NCBI RefSeq assembly: GCF_008831285.2
Contig: NC_045141.1
Coordinates: forward strand, 26,029,315-26,093,314
Origin: Nymphaea colorata
Taxonomy: Eukaryota; Streptophyta; Magnoliopsida; Nymphaeales; Nymphaeaceae
Length of the DNA: 64,000 bases
Direction: 5' to 3'
In this document: positions 1 to 13,100 of the stretch, in pieces
Position numbering within the stretch: position 1 is the stretch's first letter
Layout of the letters: every line of letters starts with the position of its first letter
Translations under genes and position numbers: made by a program
The notes under the pieces: model-generated
The model's input: the letters and a program-made list of their open reading frames with translations, nothing else
Told to the model about the DNA's origin: nothing
The model's database searches: none

Positions 1-107
1 AAAGAGAGGAAGGGTACAAGCAACAGCAATTACCTTCATTAATATAATGTAAAACAAACATGTAAAGAACTATTTATACAAAAAGACAAGTTACACTTTT
101 TACTGAC

Positions 108-1484
108 CTCGCAAAGAGCCACAAGCATTGGGTACGAAGTGAGCTCTTTGGCTTTTAATTTAACATTTTTGACAAGATCTTCTTGTCGATTGCCATCAAG
201 TCCCTTTGAGTCCACTATATCTACAGTAGGAGGTTCCATTGGATACTGCCAGAATACCAGAAAGGATACAAGTGTGAATTCATTCAGGTTATAGTTTCTT
301 CATTTTCTGTTTTTCCAAATGAATTTTCAGGAGATCCTATCGATTCTCTGGAACGAACAAAAATAACTACCAAAAGCGACAGTCAAAGCAGCCAACTTAA
401 AGATTCAAAGGCAAGCAAGTTGGCATTCTTTGAGGACTGCCAAGTACGTCAGAAGGTGCCACTGTCAGATTTGACTATCGCAAAAGGTAACCAGTAGATT
501 GATTAAAGAACAAATAAATCCCGTACCTCAGCATTAGCCCGAATCTCAAGCACAGCTTCCACAAACTGTGAAGAAAAACAAAATGATATAAAACTTCTGC
601 TTACACAACTATGAAGCATAAAACAGCTCATGCCCGAGAATGGATCATAAAGAAAGACATACCAAGTTCCAAATAATTGAGTTCATGCATCTTTTTTACT
701 TCTATAAAGGCAAGCATCGACCTCTTCTAAGCAAGACGAGAGGAACTTCAAACCCACAAAAGATGAACAATGTTTAACAACGCCAGAGCAAATAAACGTA
801 GTACAAGACATAAAGAGAAAGCACTTCAAAATCAAGTAGCTAGACCAAATAATTCAGCTTGATTAAGCACCTCGAGCAAATAAAAACTGGCAGCTAAAAC
901 CAATAGCTGCAAATGTTATTTCGACAAATGTAAGGTGCATTTGGATTTCACATAAACTCAGAGAGCACAATTGGCTAGGACATGATAACACTTTTCCAAC
1001 CATATGCACGAAAATTCTATTGGAACGTTGTAATCTACCGTCGATCAATACACAAACACCTTATGGCGCCACAAACCAGCGACTTGATTCCTTCATTGCC
1101 AGCCGTCACACAAAAGCACAGAGGGAGAGAGAGCAAGAAAGGGAGACTGGAGAATTTATGTACATGAGAAATTCTCCGTGACGATGTCGATCTTTATAGC
1201 AACACATCCAACTCAAGCAAATCAGATAAACAACTAAAGTCGATTGAACAAGTTGAATTCAAATTAAACGCGGAAAACAAGAAAACCATCGGCAGACCAA
1301 GGAAGCCCCTGAATAAAAAGTCCGAAAACAGGAACAGGGGTGATCTTACCTGCTGCGATATATCGTCCGCTGTGCGTGGCTTGATGTGCAAGCGTATGTG
1401 CGGAGGGATCTCCTGGATGACGCTGCAATCGGAACCATAGACGGCCTTCATCGCCTCAATCTCCTCGTCTCCATCTTGTTCCAT
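108..1484 (-). CDS. RWD-domain protein, probably RNF25-type RING E3 ligase (5' part; continues past left edge)
   Basis: Three exons are readable: 1484-1350, 565-527 and 245-108. Each is a whole number of codons (45, 13 and 46), and all use GT-AG sites. The joined 104 residues form an RWD fold. It opens with an acidic EEIEAMKAVYG helix, then IPPHIRLHIKPRTADD, FVEAVLEIRANAEYPMEPP (the conserved YPxxPP turn), a DSKGLD turn and a final helix ending LVALCE. RWD domains bind E2 enzymes or Gcn1-like partners. In plant RNF25-like ligases an RWD with this HIKPRTADD signature precedes a RING finger, which here would lie beyond base 1. The start codon at 1484 begins the conserved helix directly. GCN2-type or IMPACT-type RWD proteins are alternatives, so the ligase call is inference. 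Only the RWD half is visible. Confidence 0.75.
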
Positions 1485-2664
1485 GACGAGGAAAGACGGG
1501 AAGAAAAGGGAATCTGGAGTAGCAGAGGGATCGCTTGCAGTTGCTCTACAAGACTACAATACTAAAAATGAGGCAAGGTCGACTCGTAGCGGGATTCTAG
1601 GACCTCGTGTTTCTTGCCTTTAATCGGCCGGTCTATGGAGGGAGGGGACCCGACGCAGGTGGGGAGGACGTTAGGAAAGAAAGAGACGCATAACAGCGGC
1701 GAAACGTTTTAGGAACAAGGAATCCACAATAAGACGCCACGTACCTCCCGAAAACTGTAACCGGATGTGCATGAACTAATTCTTGGGAGTTGCGAACCAA
1801 ATAATCTTTGCTCTTCGTCTAATTTAGGAAGTTGAGTTACGTTTATCGTATCATGCGTGTCAAATGACTCAAATTTATGAGGTTGACTGTTGGTGGTGAA
1901 GGTCGTGCAGCCCACTATTGCAAGGCTTTGTTACTGTCACGGGACTGCATCTACCATGTCTAAGAGGACAATAATAATATGGATCAGGCCTTATATCTAT
2001 GCAAGCAATCTCTTTCTGTTTAGGGAACAAGGAAAAAGAGAGGGAAAACACCACTCACTCAAGCGCGGCTACCGACCAAGAGTCTTATCCTCGCACTAGT
2101 CAAGGATCGCTGTAACTTTCGATCGATAGGAGAAGCTCCAACGACAAGGAGCTGCCAGTCTGCCACGTCTAGAATATTGGTACATTGGCAAATCAAAACA
2201 ATTGTTTTGATGCACATGAACTTCTGGTATATGCTTGAAAAAGGCAGCATATGCTCTTTGTTTCGTTTAGGCAATGGCACACGGCAGTTGCCAATTATGA
2301 GAGAGAGCATAAGGAAATGAATTATGAAAGGTACATACAAATCGGACCATGCCCAATCTGGGCTCAGATCTAAGGTGAAATACATCTTAAATCAAGCCAA
2401 GATCCAACTACATCTCCTCGGATTTCAAATACCTGAGCAAGATCTGGATTACGATATGAAATTGCCTATCAAATCCAAAGCTAAACAGGCCACCATTTCC
2501 ATGCAAGGCCTAGAAAAGCTTTCTTAAGGAGGTAAAAACAGCAAGCAAGCCTCCCATAATTGCTGCTATTGATACGGTGGGTGGTGGGGTTTTGCATGGA
2601 CACTCTTTACGGTATACCAAATGGATAACTAGGTTTCTAGTGCTTGCTTGTAGAAGAAGGCTTT
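1485..2664. other. Spacer between the RWD gene promoter and the 3' end of the ABC1 kinase gene
   Basis: No coding exon with paired splice sites is visible here on either strand. The part nearest 1485-1700 should hold the promoter and 5' UTR of the RWD gene. The part just below 2664 is the 3' UTR of the ABC1 kinase. Short open frames in this stretch have no recognisable composition or motif. Confidence 0.6.
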
Positions 2665-5600
2665 TCATGGAGCCATAAGTCCTTCAATTGTGTAAGAAAG
2701 TGACTTAGCCCAATCAGCTTTGAGAAGAAGTGTTTGCAAAGTATGCATCACGTTATACTCTGGATCAAGCTTCCGCTGCCAACCCTAAGAGGAGAAGCAC
2801 AAATAAGAGGTGGAAAAACTATAGAACGAAAACAAGTGACAATCAAAACATTGCAGATATTATGGTTATTCAACATATCACAACCTAATGGCTTTCATAA
2901 GCAACTGGCATACAAATCCATCTAATGTTGCCCATACAGCAGGAAACACAGAAGAAATGAAAGCACAATGCGGAAGACAAAAGTGACAAACAGCAGAAAA
3001 ATATTTTATTATTTAATGCTCTCTCGAACTAACCAAAACTGGAGCTTTTTTCCATTTTTGGCAAAGAAATTATTTTTTTTGCTGTCAAGACAGGTCAACC
3101 AGCAATTTGTATATCTGACAAGAAAAATACATTTCACATAATTTCTTTATGTGTTTGTGGAGAGACAGAGAGAGAGAGTAAAAAAATGTGGGAGAAGAAA
3201 GTGACAAAAAGTAAAAGAAATCAAATATTTACAATTTACTGTTCTTGAGAACTAACAGAAGCTTTTTCCATTTTGGGCAAAGAAATTAAAATTTTGAACA
3301 ATTGAAATTTTGTAATTCGTTGTTGACATGTGCAGACCAGCATTCTTGCGTTTCTAACAGAAAAAAGATACATTTAACATTATTCTTTTTGCGTCCAAGT
3401 GTGAGTGTGAAGGAGAGAGAGAGAGTACCTCGAGAACCAAAACTGTTACCATCACCATACAAACATTTCCATCAATATTCACTCTATGCCGCCTAACTTT
3501 TTCAAGCAGCTGTTGCATGCACTCTGCTGGATGAATGACATCCCCCTCAGGAGTTCCCCAAAAATCAAAAGATCTAGTCACCTCCTGAAATGAGCACAAA
3601 TGTTACATTGTAACGTCAAAATTGACATGGGCATAATAAGAGTTATAACAATCAAAAAGTTGAAAGCACTTACTACAAACCTAACAGGAGAAGAAAACAA
3701 GAAACTGCTTCCAAAGAATCAGAGATTGGTAAACAAAACAGAGACATAATAGCACAGATTCCCCCAGGAATTAAGGCTTCCACTTCATCACACTATATTC
3801 TCAGTCCCAATTGTTCTTCTGATGCAAGGAGAATAAATAATCATGAAATCAAAATTTTTGTAAATTTCTTCCCAGGATCAGTAGTTTATGGTTAAGTACC
3901 AACACAAATCCCAGATTATACTCCCACAGGAAATGCCATAATCATGAGGAAACTTGAAGTTAGGACCATTATGAGCAGGACAGAACCCTAAAGGACATTC
4001 ATAGCGATACATCCATCAGTGGTAGTTTAAGTGTAACCCAAAACAGGGAAGCCCATCAGTTAGCAATTATCAATTTATCATTCTCAGGAATATCATTTTA
4101 GTTATGACAGACTACACATGAACACACAAGAGAGAGTGGGGGTGACAGAGAAAGAGGGATAGAGAGAGAGAGAGCAACTAGCATTTTGCAAATAACATCC
4201 CAATCTAAACCATATGAGGAAAACAGAACTTAAGAGTTTATATGCCATTCGTGTCAGAACTTTGGGATAATAGTAATACCTCAATGAAAGCCTTTGGATC
4301 TGGACAATTCTGCTTCTTCGATAACCTAAGAGTGCACTCTGCAGCTGTACGGCCATCTCGAAGTGCAACGGCCTTGAAGAACTCCAATAAATTCTGGTGA
4401 TCATTCTTAGAAAGCTCAGCTGTCAAGCCTACGTCAAGAAAAATAACATGAGGCCTGGGATTAAACAAACGTTTTTTTGTATGTTTAGGCTGAGAAACTC
4501 GCACAAGAATATTCCCCGGGTGCATATCCGCATGGATAAAATTGTCCACCTGCAAATCACATGGTACTTACGAATAATTCAGTACAGACATGGAACACTT
4601 TAGTCAAAATAAAATTAAAAATATATATATCTACACAAAGGGAAACATGCATGCAGGGAAAAAAAAATATCTAAAAATGTGCATCAGGAAATTTCCCAGA
4701 AAATGCTGGCATATTATGGCTATTGTTTAAAATAAACTAGTCTGCGTGCAATTGGTTTATCACAGGAATATAATCTCTTGAAACTGAAGTGTTGAGTAGG
4801 TCATAGGTTCATAGAAACAACTCAAGACTACCACTAGTATATTGCTAACATTTCCAAAGCTCATAGATTTGTCAGGTGTTTCCACCTTCCAGTATAATGG
4901 TCTGGTTGGAAATAAGGAGGTGAAATGCAAGTCAAAGATATTTAGAAAGCTCACCAATAGCATCTTGAGAAGAGCATGAGTACCAATGTGCGCTAAAGCA
5001 GTTTTGGTACGAGCATCTCCTTCAAGTTCATCAACAAAATGAGAAACGCTCTTCCCATGCTCATAAGTTTCTACAAGTACAGCAGGATGCACAAGCGGAT
5101 ATAAAGGCTTTGGAAAGGAGACATCTTTCCATCTACGGAAGTTATAAAGAAAATGACTTAGATAAGCAGCTTCTTTAGCAAGATCAATCTGAGATAACAT
5201 GGAAACAGCAAATTGCTGCACACTTTCGTCCAGTCTCAACCACTTTAGCGTTGGAATGATGTAGGAAATCTTTGCAACCAAATCAATGATCACGAAATCT
5301 CTCCTAATTGATTCACCAACACCTGGATGCCTAACTTTAACAGCAACTTTGATGGGCTTCGAATGCCTTCCAGGGTAGTGCATTCTAACAGTTGCTCGAT
5401 GCACTTGAGCAATGCTTCCAGATGCAACAGGAACCTCTTCAAAGTCCTCAAAAATGTCAGAGATTTTCCGGCCAAATGCACTTTCAATAGCCTTTTTAGT
5501 GTAGTAAAATTTATGTGCAGGTGCTTTAGTTTGGAGTTTGGCTAGCTCAGTGCACAGGTCCCTGGGAAAGAGATCTGAACGTGTGGCAGCCCACTGACCC

Positions 5601-6302
5601 CATTTTATAAATGCAGGTCCAGCCGTTTCTAGGGTGAGGTGTAGAACATACAGCCATGCTTTCCTGAACTGGGGGCCAAAATAATCTGAAAATGGGGCCA
5701 TCGTTATGGCAGGTGTGAACAAAATGACCAAATATACTGCTCTTAGAAGCAAAATAACACCCTCGAAGACTGAAAAAAAGAAAGACGATATATAAATATG
5801 GTGATCATGTGGTCTTGTGTACAGATTACTTCCATTCTGGAGACGTCCTTCATCAGCCCAAGTCTTCTGTGTCCATGTACGCCTTCCAACAGCTAAAGCA
5901 AAAATACTGTGAGCAAAGTGTGACCTTGAAAAGGCCAAAGTGATAGCACGTGCACTGATTCGTCGGAAAGTTGGGCCACCATATGAACATATTGATGAAA
6001 GCCTTCTCCATGCAATCAAAGCAAGATAATCCATGTAATCGATTGTCAATTTGGAGAACCTGCTATTATATCTGTTTGGAAGAACACGTGCCTTTCTCTT
6101 AAATAATGTAATTGACATTGTCTTGGAATATAACCTCCAAATTGCCCCCAGTTGAAATTTATGTGACAGGTATTGGCTGGAGCGGACAATGGGTAGTTCA
6201 ATTTTTGCATAAGGCACCCCATTACTGCTAAGGGATGAATCTCGCGCCTTAGCAGATCCAAAGAAACGGTTACTTCTCCTGACACTCCGAAACAGCAAAA
6301 AC
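2665..6302 (-). CDS. UbiB/ABC1 (ADCK2-like) atypical kinase, N-terminal exon unresolved
   Basis: Four exons join in phase: 6302-4955, 4549-4280, 3584-3429 and 2784-2665 (stop TGA at 2667-2665), giving 630 residues. The family binds ATP and supports coenzyme Q or prenyl-lipid metabolism in mitochondria and plastids. Visible hallmarks in order are the KxGQ motif (FIKWGQWAATRSD), the loop ASGSIAQVHRA before VAVKVRHPGV with the ATP lysine, the catalytic HADMHPGNILV at the start of the second exon, and the metal-binding DVGLTAEL. The last exon reads GWQRKLDPEYNVMHTLQ, a normal C-terminus for the group. Length and motif spellings fit ADCK2-like members. The first exon begins with the third base of a codon after a good acceptor at 6304-6303, so an upstream exon must supply the start. 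An open frame reads through that acceptor to 6490 but looks intronic. Several introns carry GA-rich repeats. Confidence 0.88.
2967..3428. repeat. Diverged tandem duplication (about 230 bp unit) ending in (GA)n, inside an ABC1-kinase intron
   Basis: Two related blocks lie head to tail, about 2967-3178 and 3195-3428. Both contain a GTGACAAA start, a CTAAC-AGAAGC/GGAGC stretch, CTTTTTCCATTTT-GGCAAAGAAATT, a GACA/CAG...CCAGCA segment, an AAAAA-GATACATTT segment and a closing GAGAGAGAGAGT run. The second copy abuts the donor of the exon at 3584-3429, so its GA run is the polypyrimidine-like start of the intron on the gene strand. I do not recognise a transposon family. Confidence 0.6.
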
Positions 6303-8171
6303 CTGCACCAACAAAATAAAAGGAACGGAAAGATAGATAGATATCCTTTGAGACATCCAGGAAATTGAACTTCAGTAGCCATGAAGAATTTCACAATGCG
6401 GTCTGACAATATACTGGGACATATATACACTATTCTTAGTATGTGAACTCTGTAAATAAATGCAAGGAGGCAGAAGAGACTAAAGGCCAAGAATCAACAA
6501 ATACAGGAATCCACTCCGCATCTTCCGCTGCCCGATAACTTAGTTTATTCTTCTGCGAGTTAATACATTTGTAACGGTCAACTAAGATTTGTTGTTGGAA
6601 AGAGACAGCCGGGGGCTCGTTTTCTGTTTGGTTATGAACAAATAATACGATGATTTCAACGGCTAAAATAGTATATGAAAGGTGGCTAAAATAGTATATG
6701 AAAATTGAAAGGTATCACACAAGGATATGCTTCCCTTGAAGTTCACTTTTAAACACCCAACTCAATTTTAAAAGGGAATAAAGTGGCAACGTGACCAATT
6801 TTCGCTTTTAAATCCAATCAATGAATTCGACAAATATAACCACGTGCACTTAATCATGAACATAATGTCCGTACACTTGCTTAAAAAAAAAAAAACTAGA
6901 AACGAATTCAAGGTCATTCACAAATATGCAGTTGGTCCAGTGAGCTTTGTATGCAGAGTCTCTTTCTTCATGGCATGAATATGATTTTTCATGTCTAAAG
7001 ACCTAAAAGTGACAAGAAAGATCTTCCATCTTTAAAGATCTCGAACGGACATTGCAACGGCCGGCGTTCCCAAAGTAGTCCGAACTCCGATCCACACCCC
7101 GGAAATCAAGCATTTATTGAATCACACAGAAACTAACGCCCCGGTTGCAGCACTGACCCAATACCACAGTTTCAGGCAAAATACAACGATGCTACGACAC
7201 AACAACGACAGTGACGGACGCCATTAGCTCTCCGGCGCACAAAATGCATGCCGTTTATGCAAAATTTCATCACATTACGTAGCCTCGATGCAATTTTGCG
7301 TTGCGACAAGGAAGGCTCAAGGAAACAGAATGCCATGGAACGGGATCACGCTGATGGAGAGGGAAAATTTGAGGAAACGAAAAAGGAAAATCGAAATGAA
7401 GGAGAACAAAGATTACATGAACTGATTCAGTTGCAGATGGCGGTTACAGTCGTCTCGTGCCGTTCGATCGGATCGATCCGCTCGTGGAAGGGATGAGAGC
7501 GTTCTTCCTTTCGCTCGCGCGCTTGCTGCCTTGCTTGCCCGGGAGATCGGTCTGCTTGCCGCCGAAGCTTGGGCGAATCATTTAGGGCTATCAGCGGGTC
7601 GGATCTTGAAGTTGTTCCCCACTCGGAACCGATTTCGGTGGTCAGTGAGCAAAAACCACTAAGCCAGGGCCCACATTAGAAGATTTAGAAATGTGAGGCC
7701 TTTTCTGAGAATACTAACAAGAAGTGGACTCTAAAAGAGATTCTCTAGTGTTCCTGTCAACAATAACATACAATAAAACGTGAAATAATCAAATAAACCC
7801 CTCCCCATTTTCTTCATTCGGAAATCTAATCAAAAGAAATAAAAATCACCAAAATGTTAACAAGTTAGAGCTTATAAATATGATGGAGAGGAAAGAATAG
7901 GACATTCCCCGATCTTATGGATGCTATATGAGAAGGTCTAACTAAGCCTCTCTCTTCCTTTCCGTTGTTCATTTTCCGACCCGTCTAACAACTTTTTTTC
8001 TCTCTAGCCGTATACTCAAGTTACTCATATTTTCAGATATTCTATGGACTAAACTTACTCATATTTTCATATATTCTATGGACTTTTTTTCTACTCTTTG
8101 CCAGGGACATGACATGAACGTAACATGAAAAAAATCATAGGTGACTAAACGAAGGTAATGATGGTTAACGA
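6303..8171. other. Likely 5' intron/5' UTR and promoter region of the ABC1 kinase gene
   Basis: The gene upstream of 6302 must contain at least one more exon. A GC-richer stretch at about 7030-7500 on the minus strand looks like a transcribed leader. It includes an ATG at about 7336 that opens a frame of about 60 codons, but I found no donor in the required phase. The segment 6640-6710 has a small tandem repeat (unit GGCTAAAATAGTATATGAAA). No other gene is supported. Confidence 0.45.
8020..8085. repeat. Two-copy tandem repeat (34-bp period)
   Basis: Copies at 8020-8051 and 8054-8085 share TTACTCATATTTTCA and ATATTCTATGGACT and differ at about three positions. It is a simple local duplication in spacer DNA with no evident function. 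Confidence 0.75.
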
Positions 8172-8243
8172 AGGTCCCACCGAGAGTCGAACTCGGGCTA
8201 TTGGATTCAAAGTCCAATGTCCTGACCACTAGACCATGGAACC
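8172..8243 (-). tRNA. tRNA-Gln (anticodon UUG)
   Basis: The minus strand reads a 72-base cloverleaf. The acceptor arm GGTTCCA pairs with TGGGACC (one G-U), the D-loop contains TCTAGTGGTCAGGA, the anticodon loop ACTTTGAAT carries TTG, and the T-arm is CCGAG-TTCGACT-CTCGG. No intron is present. The 3' CCA is not encoded, as expected for a nuclear tRNA gene. The sequence is close to the standard plant nuclear tRNA-Gln(TTG). Confidence 0.95.
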
Positions 8244-8283
8244 ATTTCTGATGACGGTTCTCCTTGAACCCCTTCCACCTTTA

Positions 8284-8408
8284 GGGGGCGTTTGATTGCC
8301 CGGTTGAAGTGGCATTTTTCCGAAACGATATATCACTGTTTTTGTTATTCCCCAGAGCCTCTGCATGAAGAAAACCTATACATAGGCCGTATCAGCCATC
8401 AAACGAGG
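8284..8408. mobile_element. Short MITE-like element with GGGCGTTTGAT termini
   Basis: The left end GGGGCGTTTGATTGCC (8285-8300) is mirrored by ATCAAACGAGG (8398-8408), with eight bases (CGTTTGAT) perfectly inverted. Ends of the GGGCGTTTGG/AT type are common on plant MITEs. No clear target-site duplication can be read, so the family is open. It lies 40 bp upstream of the tRNA gene's 5' end. Confidence 0.4.
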
Positions 8409-9236
8409 TGATAAATTCAGTCTTGAAGCCTGCATGGAAGACTATGTCCAAGTGTCCATGCATGTTTAGGCGTTATGCTGCAATATATCTAGCGAGACTG
8501 GATAGATCTACTGTTCTTACGAACATATGTGTTTGGCTTATGGAACAAATAAGAAAGTAAATGAAAACAGGCCGAACAAGCCAAGCAATGAATTGAACAA
8601 ATTGCCGTTCCAAGAGATTCCGTCGTTTGGAAAGGCTTACCCCCACACACATGGCACAGAGAGAGAGAAAGAGATCTGTTCAAGATTTATGAGCATCAAT
8701 CGCTCCAGCAAGTCCAAATCCAAAATTCACTTCCAAGTCCCACCAGAACCAGCTTTAATCAACGACTCAATTCAATTATGGGCCTTCCAGTTCCGACTCC
8801 GAATCCAATATGCTGCATCTGAATTCTGAGTGGGTCCAATCCGCTGATAATCGCTCCGAAACCAAACTGGATCCAGATCTAGATCCGTAGTTTCGGAGTC
8901 CAGTTATATCTGGTTTGGCTGTGCCCACGTTCCGACTGAATCCGAACCGAACACGTCGCGAATAATTGAGGGAAACATTTGAAAAGTAAAACAAAATAAA
9001 GGGCTTATTGCTGCTGTCCCGCTTCTTTAAAATAAAAGAATCGTGCCCGTCTCGCCATTCCCCGCTTTTGTCGGCCTTCTCGTCATCCTCGCAGGGAGAG
9101 ATTCCGGTCCTCTCTTTCTGCATCCTCCGGCGGAGATCCGAAGATCCTTCCGGCAGCTTTGCCGGATTCGTGAGATCGACCGGCTTCTCGTCGTCCGGAA
9201 ACCCTAAATCTATTGGATTTCGCATAGAATTCAGCC

Positions 9237-10139
9237 ATGAATCCTGAATAGTGAGTGCCTCTATCCTTCGAACTTTGTTGTGTTTGCATTTTGTTAGGGT
9301 TGTGATCTTTTTTTTTAGGCTCTCTACTATGATATATAGGGGAATTCGATTAGTCTGGAAGTTTGGCTTTCTGATTGTTTGTTTTGCGTCCCATTTGTTT
9401 GGGGTTTTCATGGTTGAGATATGATAGGACTATTTTCTATGCAGATGATAGATCTGCTTCGCTTATGTGATTATATTGACTCTGATCATTTTTTTGTTGT
9501 GAAATGGAAATTGAATCATTTTTTTTTAATGCTTTCATTTGTATCATTTTGATTTGTCGTGTTTAATTGTTCTCTCGCACCGTTGGTTGCATGGTTTGAG
9601 TTGCCATAGATCTGGCTGGCAGGGGCTTTTTTTTTTTTTAGAATAAGTTGATTGGAACTTGGAAGTATCGCGAATAGTGACGATGTGCTATATTTGAAGT
9701 GTTATTTTCTTTTCAAAGGTTAAAACCTGGAATATCACATTGTTTTGGCAATTCCCTAGATTTGAAGTGAGTTCACATCTTATGAGATGGAAAGTTGTGA
9801 AAAGGTTTCCTTTTACTTTGCACATCTCAGACGTTCTCTTTGATTTTCATAGTCTACATTTATTTGTTCGTAGCGTGTCGGACATACATTTGAAATACAT
9901 ATATAGCACATTAATATACAATACGTAGTAAACATTATTTCAGATTGTACATATAATATGACACACAGTATATACAATAAAATCACAGGCACATACCTTC
10001 CCATGGGCTAGGTGTGCTGGCACCTAGTCTGGCCTAGGCGCCAGCACCACACCCATTGCCTAAGTAATGGACTTAGGCGACGGGTGTGGACTGACGCCTA
10101 GTACACGCCTAGGTGTGGCCTAGGTGACACCTTAACAAC

Positions 10140-10183
<44 letters not shown>

Positions 10184-13100
10184 CTTATGTGTGTATTATT
10201 ATTAGTTTTTTACAGGGATACAAAGCTATGTCACATCATATGATTGGGTTTAAGATCCTTGGCTCTTGAACTCACCCTAATGATTTTTTATCTGCTTTAT
10301 TAGATAATATTTTACTGATATCCTTGCGGTTTTGAGTTATTCCGGTCATGCATTTGTGAATTGGGTCAACATCCGTACATGTATATATGCATCTTTAAAT
10401 GTGCACTCTTATAGGTGTCATTTTCTTTTGATTTTTACAGATATCTCACGTCCATTTCCTGCTATCATATGGCAGCTGTACCCATTTCCATATATTCTTC
10501 TAGACTAGTAATTAACTTTTGGCAGTGTGGTGCTATTAATTGGAATTTGGAAAATATTCTTCTAATAATCTCTCCTTGCAGCGATTACTTGTTCAAGCTT
10601 TTGCTTATTGGAGATTCTGGCGTTGGCAAATCATGTCTGCTTTTGAGATTCGCAGTAAGGGTCTACTTCTTTGCTTCTGATTAATTTTTTATATGGGTTA
10701 ACATAGGGGTGAGGCGAATAGGATAAAGTTATAAACATGCAAACTAACATGCAAACTATCTTCTGATGTCAATTTATATATTTGGTGAGGAGAATAGGAT
10801 AAACATGAAAACTATCTTTTGATGTCAATTTATATATTTCAAGTTCTAAATGTTTTATTGCTTGTTAATTTGTTCAGAAATAAGATTCCTAGAAATCTGA
10901 AATTCTTTTGTTGGACTGGAATCAATTTTATATCTCAGCACTATAGATTGTTCACATGGGTTGGTCTTTCCTGACTCATGCATTTGTGAGAGAAGCTTCG
11001 CATGTGCACCTGGCAGCACAGTGACTTCTATTTGTCATATTAGTTTTGAGACAGGCTGCTACAGAGAGACTTGTTCCGATACATATGCTAATAACTGTTT
11101 TTTGTTTTTTACATCATGTAGGACGATTCATATCTGGAGAGCTACATCAGCACAATTGGAGTTGACTTTGTATGTGTGCATTTCTTTTCTGTGAAGTTTT
11201 CACTTGATTACTTAAGAATCCAGATTTCATTACTTGTTTCACTGTCTTTTTGAGTCTTGTGAGGACCGTGTCCTGTCAACACATCTAAGAGCGTTGATGG
11301 TATTTGTTTTGCAGAAAATCCGCACTGTTGAGCAGGATGGAAAGACTATTAAACTTCAAATTGTAAGTTCTCTAGGTATTTACCTTTTAATTGTAAGTTC
11401 TCTAGGTATTTACTTTTTTATGAATGCATGGTCCATGAAAGGTGTACCAACTACTTCAAAGACATTCTAGTATACTTGATCCTGTAATTACTCGGCAAAA
11501 AAAGGGACCTCAGAGCACAGGAATTTTCTTTAAAGTTTAGACATTACTGAGTTCAATGTCATGATAATATGAAGTAGATACAAGAACATTATATAGGCTG
11601 CTTCTTCATTTTCATTATTAATATAAATTTAGGGCTTTTGATTTGTACGACATTCATGAGTAGGATATAACAAGAATGTTATGTCCATTTGGTTTTATTG
11701 TATTATTTCATAAATCTCTTATATGCATAGTTGCATCATTGAATGGCTAAGGTTAAAACTTTTCACATCATCTTCTTCAGGATCTCTTGATTGACAACGG
11801 TATCCTAGCTTGTTTATCTCTGTGGTCGACCATTGGTGCTTGATGTGGATTTGAATTGCTTGGAAAGCATTTGCCTGATATCTCCTCAATTTCTTTTTTT
11901 ACCCTTGGTTTATTTCTGTCGTATAGTGGGATACTGCTGGGCAAGAGCGATTCAGAACGATCACTAGCAGCTATTACCGTGGCGCTCATGGGATTATTGT
12001 AAGTGTTACTGATTCAAATGCTTTTATTTTGTTCTTTTGCATGTGCTTAAATGGCTTAGACTATCGTGTTGAGGGTCTGACCTAGTCTTGTTTTAGCCTG
12101 TAGTATTGATGTTCGAGTCATTTCGTAGTTGCATTAGTGAGTGTGGCTTTGATCTTGTTCACTTGTTCCCTTTGGTTACTAGCCACTTGGCAGTGTGCAA
12201 TGTTGACAAAAAAGTCTTACATGCTTGTCTGCTTTTGGAAGGTGGTATATGATGTCACAGACCAAGAAAGCTTCAACAATGTGAAGCAGTGGTTGAATGA
12301 AATTGACCGCTATGCTAGTGAGAATGTGAACAAGCTTCTTGTTGGGAACAAATGTGATCTAACAGACAAGAAAGTGGTTCCTTATGAGACAGCTAAGGTA
12401 TCTTTCCTCCCAACTGTCTTTTCTCTGCCCTTTCTCGGAAGTATCTTAAAGTGCTTTTCTGAATACGTCAAAATGGAATTATATGCTCTATATGATAGCA
12501 AAATTTAGGTTTTTAAGCAATCAATTTTGGAACGTCCCATGGGAAAACCTGGCCTGACCCCTCAACTGGAGTATTGCATCTGTAAAAGACCTCAGGTTCC
12601 CTGCAAGCCTAGGGGAATGCCCTGCTCCTCCTCTGCAAGGAGAGATGGAAGTTGAATCCTGATTGCTTGTCTGACAGCTATATGTAGGCTAGCTATGAGG
12701 CTCTTGTAGAATACTAACTGTCTTTTCCCAAGAAGGCAGAGTAGTCTCCCTGAACTTTTACTGACCGAGTCAATGGTGTAGGAGGAAAGAAAGAAAGATT
12801 TTGCTTTCTCAAGGAGATTGACTTTCAACATGACATTTAGAATTTTTCTTTTCTGCTTTCTACGTAGAGTGACTTTCAACTTGAAAATTTTGAATATTGT
12901 GTAGTTTCTAGTCTATGTATGCTGGAGATTTTTGTTGGTTTAAAATTTTGTTCTTCCTGTGTCTTCCCTAGGCATTTGCTGATGAGATTGGGATCCCATT
13001 CATGGAAGCAAGTGCGAAGAATGCAACCAATGTTGAACAAGCCTTCATGGCAATGGCAGCTTCTATTAAGAACAGGTACCAACTACCAATCCTATGGTAT

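Noticed and set aside
1-107. A possible next exon of the RWD gene before the left edge
   Set aside because: No acceptor within these 107 bases yields the helix and RING-linker sequence expected after LVALCE, so the next exon is probably outside the window.
6302-6490. In-frame extension of the ABC1 kinase exon up to an ATG at 6490
   Set aside because: A strong pyrimidine-tract acceptor ends at 6303, and the upstream residues are hydrophobic intron-like sequence with no resemblance to the family N-terminus. I left the true start open.
8776-9411. 211-codon frame on the minus strand over the Rab leader and first exon
   Set aside because: It is antisense to a clear 5' UTR and start exon, shows no motif and has no splice partners.
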